From Isoetes taiwanensis (taxonomy: Eukaryota > Streptophyta > Lycopodiopsida > Isoetales > Isoetaceae): a stretch of DNA of 64,000 nucleotides. The stretch spans positions 229,501-293,500 of the forward strand of contig JAJEKV010000096.1 in NCBI GenBank assembly GCA_021234155.1, given 5' to 3'. Positions 54,986-64,000 of the stretch are shown here, one piece after another. The position numbers and the translations under genes are program-made. Every line of letters begins with the position of its first letter. Position 1 is the stretch's first letter. The notes beneath the pieces are model-generated. The model made no database searches. It saw only the letters and a program-made list of their open reading frames with translations, and had not been told where the DNA came from.

Positions 54986-57597
54986 ACCTCTTGGTTTTTC
55001 TTGGTTGACGTTGTATTGGACTCGTTGAGCAGTTTGCATCTTGTCCGGGATCCGGGGTTTCTTTGTCAACTTCATCACCTGCATCCGCATTTGGCTCATG
55101 TTCAGCACCAAAACTTTTTTCTGGTCCCGTGCAAAATGAATCTCAAGGGAATTAATTTCCTCCCCTAAAACAGATGCACTAGGAATCTCTTCGTGATGAC
55201 TTCCATTTGCAGTAGCATTTATCTCTGTAACATAATTGAAATGAGGAAGACCACAGAAAAATACAAAAAAATAAATCATGTATGTGGCATCGGTACTTAC
55301 TTGATCTGACGCATTCGATTCACTATCAAATTTCGTTTTGGAGTCTCCACGCGTCGGCCGGTTGGGATTGACTTAGGAGTATCAAATGGGGTGAATTCTA
55401 GGTACAACCGGAGGTATCTTGCGGTCTAAATGGCTCGATCGGGCGTGGATAATCTGTTGGATATCCTTGGTCTTAAATTTACGCAATTACGCAAACACTA
55501 AGTCGATGGACACAGTGACAACATCGGTAAACATTAGTTAAGGCACTTACTTGTGTCTATTGGTTCTTGTGGTACCACTCGAACACCAAAAGCCAAAAGC
55601 CATGTCTCAGTCATAATGTGGGCACAACTGGGTGTCTGCAAAACAAATTCAAAATCAATAGAGTCTTTAGACGAGGGTTAGAGATGATAATATTTACCTC
55701 AAATGGTGTGATAGACATGGAATGTGATCTTTGGTGGCGCATTACGCTATCACAACCGGCAACATTTTACCCTCCCATTTCGGACAAACGTCCACAAAAT
55801 GGACAACCTTCATCACCCTCTTCTTACGCCTCGAGGGAAGCATTGGAAGTCGCGGGGATCTAAAGGAGTGTCATGACCACTACGCTCAGAAAAAATCTCA
55901 AATCTTTGCATTCGAGGTTGCAGCTCTAGCAGTAAGTCTTCACATGCCTTTAGCTCAATTTCAGTTTCTGCTAGTTCCTTATTTAATTGATTCAGCCCAG
56001 GCAACACTGTACCATTTAGCTCTTCATCCTTTGGTTAAACACAACCCGAACACCCTCTGCTTTGCTTTTCGGTTCTGTTGTCATGATTGATTGCCATCAC
56101 ATTGCAAATCAGCTCTAATTTCTGATGCTTTATGTTCCACCAACTCAATCTTTCTTTTGATATCATTTTTCCTATCCTCGTTTGCTTGCAATCGTTGCTT
56201 GCATCTATCAAACCTACCTGATGTTGCAGCCAACCATTCCTTCACAAGTCTGCAATAGTTTGCAAAACAAAATACTACGTATATGTCAGCCTCCTAACAT
56301 AGTAAGCCACGTACTGATGGAAAACCATAATCACACACCACACAACACAAGGTACTCTCTACACACCACTACATACCACACACCACACAACATATGCTGC
56401 ACAGTACACACCACACAACACGCTGTGGTGGTAGCAAGGAGTGGTGGGACATTGTGTAGGGTGGTGGTGGTGGTGGTGTGTGTGGTGGTGGTGGTGGTGG
56501 TGGTGGTGGTGGGGTTTAGTGGTGGTGGGTGGTGGGGTGTGGGGTGGTGGTGGAGTGTGGTGTGAGACATGGTGGAGTGTGGTGGTGGGACATGGTGGAG
56601 TGTGGTGGTGGGGTGTTGTGGTGGGGTGTGGTGTGGTGGTGGTGGAGTGTGGTGGTGGTGGTGGAGTGTGGTGGTGGTGGAGTGTGGTGGAGGGGTGTGG
56701 TGTGGGACATGGTGGAGTGTGGCAGTGGGAGATGGTAGAGTGTAGTGGTGGGAGATGGTGGGGTGTGGTGTGGGACATGGTGGATGCCAACAACTCACCA
56801 CTCACCAGACCACACATACCTCATCTATCATTCTGGCATCCACGAAATGCCCCACAGATGGCATCATAGAGACACAACATGACAATACAGCCAACATGAT
56901 GCAAAATGGTAGTAGGCATACCTGATTCTTGAAGTGGATTTGATGTTACATTTTCTGTGTTGATAGAAACAATCTAGGTCAAGCTTGAGATTTTTTTCTG
57001 TTGTAACACAACTAATAATTGAACATACCTGCAATGGCATGTTTTGGTCTTAGAACATTGCTCTGCTTTTCTATTTTGATTGTGAGTTCAGATTGAATGT
57101 GTGGTCTAGAGGAATCTGATTTGGTTTTTTCCCTATCATCTTCATCATCCCTGTCACTTTTACTATTTTCCTCCTGGTCAGGTTGGATTTGCCCATGCTT
57201 TCTCTTGGGTCTAGAAGAACTGACCTCTGCTTTCTCATCGGGAGTTTTATAATAATCCGAGAAGCTCTTCCAATTAACAGCCTCCCTTTTTATATGCAGA
57301 TAATAAGCCACTGCCCAGGTTCCAAGAGCCATTCCACCCCATGTATGTGGCTTCCCTGTAATTCTTTTGTAAATTTGCATGAACTCTTTGTATTGTTGCT
57401 CAGATTCTTCAACCTGTACGAGAAAACATATGCCTTAATTTTTCAGTTTGAACAAAAACATTTGGGGAAAAATACCTGTAGCCAGATTTATTTGGAACTC
57501 TGTCACCCCAAAGCTTCTTTAGATCTTCATGGGGCACAATCTCTTGTTTGAGGAGAGATTTCATCGTGTAACCAGTGGCATTCAATTCTGACTCCAT
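54983..57597 (-). pseudogene. upstream exons of the element 2 NIF-like gene: charged and coiled-coil protein
   Basis: Exon-like segments in order are as follows. MESELNATGYTMKSLLKQEI opens at 57597 and runs to about 57477. VEESEQQYKEFMQIYKRITG with PHTWGGMALGTWAVAYYLHI (57415-57030) ends with a Lys/Glu/Asp-rich tail at a GT near 57027. GRFDRCKQRLQANEDRKNDI (about 56215-56090) and LNQLNKELAETEIELKACED (56000-55870) are coiled coil. A last segment (55279-54983) leads into the HAD motif. The junctions are only partly in phase, so the gene is either broken or has splice sites that I did not resolve. I do not recognise a named domain. The long GTG tract at 56445-56790 lies in one intron. Confidence 0.45.
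56445..56790 (+). repeat. (GTG/GGT)n tract
   Basis: About 345 bp of GGTGGTGGTGG with GTGGAGTGTGGTGG variants, opposite in orientation to the CAC tract at 50874. The flank (56320-56440) is rich in ACACCACACAACA and can pair with the tract. Intronic on the minus strand. Confidence 0.9.
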
Positions 57598-57699
57598 TAG
57601 GGTTCAATCGGCAAGAAGCGGCAAAAAAAACAGAAGAAGAGGTGATTATTTCTTAATTCAAAATGAGGGACAATGACGTGGACCGACGCTCATTAATTC

Positions 57700-59900
57700 G
57701 CACTCCCGCAATCTCCGCTTCGGTACGCACCACCCCATTCTACCACAAAGGTGGGGATACTCCTGGGTTGCATAACCCCATTGAAGGTGTCGAACCTATG
57801 CCTTGCCCACACTCAGTGGCTTGCGATGAGGCCTAGCCTGCTAAGATCCCCGGTAGGCTTTACACACCAAAGGGATCAGTTTGTAACTGGACATGTCCTC
57901 CTTATATGTTGGTCCAACCCCGCCATCCATAGCCAGGCGGGCTCTTATGCACAGGCCGCAATAATTTGGGAATTATAAAGGCTAACTAGGTACATGATCT
58001 ACTAAAACCTTAGGGTCCAACATCATCTAATTTATCTATTTAACATACATGGTTAGGTTCTTTCATTAGAGGCTGAGATCTCGGAATCTATAGGGCTTCT
58101 AAGGCTAATTTAACCTACCAACTCGGCCTAATGCCGAACTGGAAGTCGGCAACCATCTCGGATTCTTGGCTCGCTCCAGCTCCACGGACGATGTCCATGC
58201 TATCGATCAGGAAGGAGATGAACGAATTCGGGAGATCTGTTATGCAAAGTGGGGCTTCAGGATTAATGCGGTAGGCGGGGAATGGCGCAAGTGCTTGATG
58301 AGGCAAGCTCTTGGAGTCTGGAATCCGAGAAGGCCAAATTTAGAGTTCCAGTCTCTTTTACATCTCTTTTAGGATTATGGTCAAAAGGTCATGTAGGGCT
58401 TTGCCACGTGGCAAATGGGGTTATATGAACATGTTAAAGGCATGTGCAATGCCCCCAGGGTACAACCCTTTATGGTTGCCATGTACATGTTGTCAAGGTC
58501 GACATGTAATATTGACGTGGCAGTATAATATATGTATTTATAACGTATATTGAACTGGAACATCACACTAAGCATCTGCAAAAAATGGAAATTGAGGTAA
58601 AGATAGAGTCTCATGTTCGGAAGTTGGAACCTGTGTGCAGAATGGAACAGTTGTTTGCCTCACCTGCAAATAAGACAATCAAATTAGAGAAACACATTCT
58701 AGATAGACCATTCAACCTAATTGTATCCACAACTTAGTTTGCCCACATATCTACTCCACTATTATCCCCCAAGCCCTTTGCCAAGATGTTGCACCTGCAT
58801 GAATATCAGTGGGCAAAAGAAAATCGAGAAATCTGGATATTCAAAGTTCAAAGATCTACAATCTACAACTCCAAGACAAACAGAAGACCAAAGATCTGAG
58901 GCCAAGAAAGCACTAATCGTAATCTATGCCATTGCCTGCTCTCTTTTATGTGCATTTTGATGCTTGCCCAAAGCTTGAAGGCTTGTGAAATTTCTTTGGC
59001 AATATGGACTTGGCAAATCCTTTGGCTCTGTTTGTTGCAAAGCGACCCATCTGCCGACATAGCTGCTTCAACAACCTCAGAGACTGTCCTTTGTTTGCAT
59101 CAAAAGGAGGTGGAGCAGAGTCTAATCTCTGCTCTCACATTCTACATCGCCTAGAGTGTAAGAAACCAGATTCACAGCTTATTTCCACAAAGGCGCACCA
59201 TATGGGCTCTACTGAAGAATTAAGCCGACTTTTACTTCAGGCATAGCAAATCCCTAAGAAGAAAACCTGAGAAGGAAGTTTGGACGTCAAGAATAAGCTG
59301 ATAAATCTGGCAGATCTTCCAAGGCATTAAGCAATGCCAGATTCATGACTATGGCAGGGCCGGATTTGAGTGATACTCATGAACAAATAAACAATAAGGA
59401 ACTACCTGAGATTGGATAAGCCAATTTTTACTCCCTTAATAAGCCAATTTTTGGCCTCCTGTCGAAATGTAGATGGCACAGAGATAGCTCGGAGATGGGC
59501 ACAGAGAAAACTTAGAAATCAAGTGAAAAGCTTCCTTAAAACTGGAAAATATTTTCGAAAGAGAAGGAAGAAAGAAGAGTTAAAGGTTCTACCTCCTATT
59601 ACCGCTGAAGGCCGTGTCAAACGAAATGGTCATCGTTGAAGAGTGAAATGGGTTTCAAAATGCTATTGCTCAAGGCAGCCCTGAACATAACTGTGCACTC
59701 CATTTAATCGTATCCAGATTCTCATTGTTGCCTAGAGGGAAAAATGGTCGGAAAAAGGACATTTCGCCGGAAAATCTATTTTTAGCTTCCAAATGTAACA
59801 CCCAAAAAAGGGCACACTGGCATTATCACCCACCCCCAAAAAGATTTTAAGTAAGTAGATAGGAGAAATGCATTGATAAACTCCTGAATTAAGATGATAA
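57700..59900. other. inner right part of element 2, no gene recognised
   Basis: The first 700 bp (57720-58400) has a different composition from its surroundings and includes GCCTAATGCCGAACTGGAAG with an inverse at CTTCCAGTTCGGC-like spacing; it may be another inserted repeat. A basic open frame (59412-59639, KSFLKTGKYFRKRRKKEELK) has no recognisable family. Nothing firmer can be said. Confidence 0.35.
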
Positions 59901-60189
59901 AACAACCTATTAAGAAGCATATAAGCAATTCTTATTATTAACAAACTTACACACACCATCCCTACGATGTACGTGAACCATCGCCCTTGGCTTAGGATTT
60001 TCAAGTTCCCGAGGTACAAAGGGTGTGTAGGACTTCATGATCTGCACAGTTAAAAGGTCAACAAACGTCAAAGAAACACGAAAATCCTTGAAAAAAAACA
60101 CATGCATATGTACTATATTGACAGCAGAACATTAGTCGCAAACATGATACTTACCCCCATCACAAAGCATCCGTGTAAACCACGATCCT

Positions 60190-60690
60190 TGTGAACCTTG
60201 AAATTGTATTGGCGCCTTCTTGAGGCATGGACGGTGTCTGTAATAGCAACCCAAATTCCTTTTCAATTTTGCACCTTTGAGAATGCTACATATAACTGTC
60301 CATGCATAGAGACAGGCTTTAGAAGATATATCCCCACCTTATGCATTGTCTGGCCCGATGACTTGTTTATCGTCATGGTAAATGCCGGTCGCAAGAGGAA
60401 TTGAACCCTTTCAAATTGAAATGGAAAACCTGAATCGGTAGGTACAATTGGAATGCCTGATAGGAACACAATGTCATCCACATGGGTTCCAGTTACTATC
60501 TCTGCCTCAATGAGACGTCTTTCTAGCTTTCATATAATCAATCACGTTCCATTGCACAGGCCCTTCTTGAATGACGTAGACCTCAACAACATGACAATCA
60601 TTCCCACCTTCAGATTTAGCTCGTGGGGCGGTACACCACTCTTCGTAAATGTTCGATAGCAAACAAACTTTAAAGAACTTGAAGTACTTC
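60190..60690 (-). pseudogene. Pif1-type helicase C-terminal fragment (Helitron-like)
   Basis: The minus strand reads DIVFLSGIPIVPTDSGFPFQ, FERVQFLLRPAFTMTINKSS, GQTMHKVGIYLLKPVSMHGQ and LYVAFSKVQN (60478-60264). The INKSSGQT and HGQLYVAFSK phrases are motifs V and VI of Pif1-family helicases and match the version fused to Rep in plant Helitrons. A preceding piece (60692-60507, ending VIDYMKARKTSH) fits the region before motif V but in another frame. No Rep domain or N-terminal helicase motifs are present, so this is a remnant. Confidence 0.7.
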
Positions 60691-60785
60691 AAGTTACATT
60701 GAATATTGTAAACTTTTTCTACAAGTTTTTAGCAGTTTAGACCTTTTCATTTGCAGTTTGTTATTAAATTGAATATTATTGTAGG

Positions 60786-60992
60786 TTGCATTCTAGAACT
60801 ATTGAAAGACAACGTGCCAAAAATAAACAATTGGAAAGGGCTATGTCATCTCATTCTCGAAGAAGATTAGAAAGAAAAAATTCGATAGTTGAGATTCTCG
60901 AGGGAAAAAAGCGGGTTAGTGGGACTCCTTATACGTATTCGCTGTCAGACAAATTGATAGATGTTCGCTGCCAGACGAATTTCATGCTATAA
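60786..60992 (+). CDS. unrecognised basic ORF next to the right arm
   Basis: An open frame of 68 codons is rich in Arg/Lys (RTIERQRAKNKQLERAMSSH, then SRRRLERKNSIVEILEGKKR). It follows a TTATTGTAG acceptor-like site (60777-60785). It could be an exon with a nuclear-localisation-like stretch, or chance. There is no known family to compare it with. Confidence 0.3.
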   Translation: MHSRTIERQRAKNKQLERAMSSHSRRRLERKNSIVEILEGKKRVSGTPYTYSLSDKLIDVRCQTNFML

Positions 60993-61006
60993 ATGAGTAG
61001 ACAATA

Positions 61007-62787
61007 GGAAGACATGGACATGGGATATGAAACCAGGGGGGTTGGGAAAGAGAAATGTTCGCGACGGGCTTGGCTGCCGCGATAAAATTCTTGTAGGAAT
61101 AAGTGTGTGGATGGATAATAATTTGCAAATTGAGAAAGTTAATAAGACAATGACAAAATCCATGATCTGGGCAGGCTTGTAAGCATGATAATATTCTAGA
61201 TCAATTGTTTAGCTAACACCTGAGGTTTTAATGTTAATGCTTGCAAGTTATTGCACAAGTTTACGAATTTATCGAGACATCACTTGAATTGTGTTAATGC
61301 TTTCAAGTTACTGCACAAGTTTACGAGTTTGTCGAGGCATATCTTATTGATACAATGGCATCTTTAATATATATGGAGGTGCATTTAGCATTTAGAGAAT
61401 GGACAATTGTCATTAACCTTCATATAGATTGCGAAGTCTATATTTGTGTACATTTGTTGCTCCTAAAACATTCTTGATGGCCGATTTGTGCAGCAAACTC
61501 GAGCTTTGGCACTATAATCGGCTGAGGATGCTATCATCAGGGATACTTGACATCAAAATAATCAGTTATCGATTTGTGACCAGCAAAATCTTTCACTTCT
61601 TATGTTTTCATCTTAGGGCTTTTGGGATCTCCATACTTTAGGGCTTTCTTCTGACGAATTGAGTGAATTTTAGCAAATAGGCATTTGGTTCGCCCGTCCT
61701 TGGTGTTGAAGAGCAACCCACGTAACCATTGTCTGTAAGTCTATCCTTTTCTCCTCTTTCATTTTAGGTTTGTTTCTGAATCTGTTTATGGGCAATGCAG
61801 AGTCTCGATGCTTGTGAATGAACTTAACACTAAAGTTGTAAGTTGAACATAACGATTCTGTATATCACTATGTTTCTGTGATATATTGAATCATGATGTA
61901 AAATAAGCTTGAGCGATGTGGCATAACACGTGGATAAATGGATTGGCCATATAATTATTTACGTCTTCCATTTAAGCCGGAGGCCAGTTTCAGATCTTTC
62001 ACTTGAGGGCGGCATAATAAGAAAAATCCAGTTTATGTACTATATAATTCACCGGTGGGACAAAATTACGCCCCAAGGGGCCGCCTGGAAGCCCTATAGG
62101 GTGCAATACTGTCTAGCCAGTGACTTAAGGGACATAATAAATGCTTTGGTTCAGATTATGATACTTGACATTCCACATAGAAATTGTTGGCTCGGGTTAT
62201 GGCGTAGTTTCTTGCGAGAGCCCTGACAAAGTTTGTTCTTTGGATTCAATGGTGGGTAAGGTTTCTTTCGAACTATTGCTCCAAAAAAATAGAAGCGAGC
62301 TATAGCAATCAAAAACATATTGCCGTAGATGGGAATCCGTTTACATCCAACAACGTAAAATAAGTTTGAGCGATGTGGCATAACATGTGCATAAATGGAT
62401 TGGCCACATGATTACACTTTCTTATTTTTTTTTAAGAGGTCCTCCATTTAAGTCGGAGGCTAGTTTCAGATCTTCTACTCGAGGGCGGCAAAATAAGAAA
62501 AATCCAGTTTATGTACTACGTAATTCACCGGTAGAGAAGCATTATGCCCGTAGGGGCTTTGAGGTGTTGCCTTGAAGCCTTATGGGGTGCAATATTGCCT
62601 AGCCGGTGACTTATGGGACGTTTGGTTCAGATTATGATACATGACATTTCAAAAAGAAATTGTTGGCTCGGGCTATGGCGCAGTTTCTTGCGGAGTCCTA
62701 GCAGAGTTCTTGCTGGATTCAACGGTGGGTAAGATTTCTTTTGAGCTATGGCTCCAAAAAATAGAAGCAGAGCTATAGCAATAAACA
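61007..62787 (-). repeat. right inverted arm of element 2
   Basis: An inverted copy of the left arm with the same two tandem units (62787 to about 62312 and about 62311 to 61890), but without the LINE. Near 61041-61080 it has a segment (GTTCGCGACGGGCTTGGCTG) that is missing at the matching place in the left arm (about 50845). Confidence 0.9.
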
Positions 62788-63540
62788 AGGTCTTTGTATG
62801 AGGAGGTTGCCCTCCATGGCCAGAGGGTGAAGTGGCTTAAATCATACTTCAAAGTCATAATCAATCAAAACTGCTACTTCAAATAAATAGAATACTTGAT
62901 ACCATGAGTTAATGGGAATTGGCCTGAAGAGATCTTTGGTGCTTGGCATGGAACAAGTATTGCAGAAGCATAAGGACAAGTCTAATAGAGAAGAGAATGG
63001 AAAACATGTTTTGTTAGCATAAAAATTAGAGTAACTCCTTCAAGCCTCTGATCTGTTTTTTTGTGCTCGGGAGGAGGAAAATATGGAGCATTGTTGTGTA
63101 AAGATGCTGATGCGAATGAAGTTAAAGAAATAGTGTATGAATCACTCTCCCTTTATAATTATGATGTTTTGGTGAGAACATTGTGCATATTCAAATATAT
63201 AAGATTTACAACCCTGATTTAGACCTTTTACACTGCATCCTAAAATATGAATGCCAGATTCTGGATATGACGACATTTGTGACTCCAGAGCAAAAAATGC
63301 AACACATAAAATATACATTGTTTTTACATTTGAAGATGGATGTTGTTGTGTAGCTCAGTCCTAGAGCACCGCCACTGCTTTGTGAGGAATGGATGCACCT
63401 TATCAACATTATTTAACAAAACAAAGATAGAAAGCTAGTAAATAACAATCTTACTAGAGGCATTTCAACTAAGATTTATGGGCCTAAACTGAAGAAGCTA
63501 GGTTTGATAGAGAGTTTTCAACTACTTATCTTGCGATGGG
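62788..63540. other. flank of element 2, no gene seen
   Basis: No repeat partner at the left flank of element 2 (48300-48418) and no coding signal. Confidence 0.4.
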
Positions 63541-63768
63541 GATTATCCATTCTTACAATTGCTCGATTTATCAGAAAATGGCGTTGGGGGTTCCAAATCT
63601 TCACAGACTGGCAAGTATTCTCAACTTTGCACAAGCAATCTCGCAGGGAACTCTTTATCAGGGGTTCTAGCAGTGGAGTTAGATGAGCTTAGAGCATGTT
63701 ACAGAAATCATACTGTTGATAGCAATCTGTGCGCAATCAATGCATTAGAAACATTAGTGGTAAATTAA
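63540..63768 (+). pseudogene. possible leucine-rich-repeat fragment
   Basis: One frame reads MLDLSENGVGGS and, further on, NLAGNSLSGVLAVELDEL. These resemble pieces of plant LRR repeats (LDLSxNxLxG, NxLxGxLP), but spacing is irregular and there is no complete repeat. Weak; it may be chance. Confidence 0.3.
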
Positions 63769-64000
63769 ACAATGGATCTGATGTGTCAACTGTACAATTT
63801 AGAATGCAGTCCTGGCCATGAGAAAGTAGAATTATGAAGGTCAAGAAGCATAGGCTTCAATGGTCTCACACGACCAAAGATGGGTGCTCATTTCCCAGTC
63901 CTAATTGACTAACACCCGACCATGGATGGTTCGAACTTCCAAGCTCCTACAAATATAGTGCTAGACGTTGCAATAAAAGGTCCTTCTATCGTGAAAACCC
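63769..64000. other. window end, nothing recognised
   Basis: No supported feature up to the window edge. Confidence 0.4.

Larger units (their letters stand above)
48419..62787. mobile_element. element 2: 14.4 kb unit bounded by about 1.8 kb inverted arms
   Basis: The left arm (48419-50873) and right arm (61007-62787) are inverted copies along their whole length, apart from one LINE insertion and small indels. Between them lie a plus-strand transposase (51239-53110), a minus-strand Ulp1-like protease, a minus-strand NIF-like phosphatase with upstream coiled-coil exons, and opposed CAC/GTG tracts. A Pif1-helicase fragment lies near the right arm. Long inverted termini plus a central transposase indicate a DNA transposon. 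I see no clear target-site duplication at the arm ends, so the true termini might lie slightly inside or outside the limits given. Confidence 0.75.

Noticed and set aside
56331-56869. Similar low-complexity ORFs around the GTG tract
   Set aside because: Same reason: repeat translation without other coding support.

Overview
The window reads as nuclear DNA of a land plant, most likely a seed-free lineage (fern, lycophyte or bryophyte; I cannot resolve which). The reasons are spliced genes with GT-AG introns, plant-type receptor and cytoplasmic kinases, a PLS-type pentatricopeptide fragment, Ty1/copia and chromodomain Ty3/gypsy retrotransposons, and DNA-transposon families that I know from seed-free plants rather than flowering plants. 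Only two ordinary host genes look intact: a seven-exon receptor-like kinase (20082-23801, minus strand) and an intronless protein kinase (46919-47989, minus strand). Nearly everything else is mobile or repetitive DNA.

Layout. 1-4240 is the decayed 3' part of a copia element. 4976-17342 is a 12.4 kb DNA transposon (element 1) with 25-bp terminal inverted repeats and a 4-bp ATTA target duplication. It carries a broken DUF7869-like transposase on the plus strand and, divergently, a long minus-strand coding block with a ParB-like domain and an FCP1/NIF-like HAD phosphatase domain. It is filled with copies of a CpG-rich palindrome (core CTCGACTCGCGAGTCGAG). 20.0-23.8 kb is the receptor kinase. 25.6-26.7 kb is a second ParB-like remnant. 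27.45-29.81 kb is an unusual hairpin-rich tandem array. 31092-37059 is a gypsy chromovirus with both LTRs, sitting inside a minisatellite. 37.6-40.4 kb holds a duplicated exon-like segment, a PPR pseudogene and a 5'-truncated LINE. 40.6-46 kb is mostly non-coding. 46.0-48.1 kb is the second kinase, whose 3' end is present three times in tandem.

48419-62787 (element 2) is a 14.4 kb unit bounded by inverted arms of about 1.8 kb. Between the arms lie an RNase-H-fold transposase with two in-frame stops, an apparently intact Ulp1/SENP-like cysteine protease, a broken NIF-like phosphatase with upstream coiled-coil exons, opposed (CAC)n/(GTG)n tracts, and a Pif1-type helicase fragment. A LINE inserted in the left arm can be dated after arm formation because the right arm preserves the empty site.

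Main point: two DNA transposons with unrelated transposases each carry a NIF-like HAD domain with the same altered D-x-N-G-V-L nucleophile motif, together with other regulatory enzymes (ParB-like in one, Ulp1-like protease in the other). This suggests a class of large cargo-bearing plant DNA transposons that recruit chromatin- or protein-modifying enzymes. I know of no description of this combination, but I could not search.
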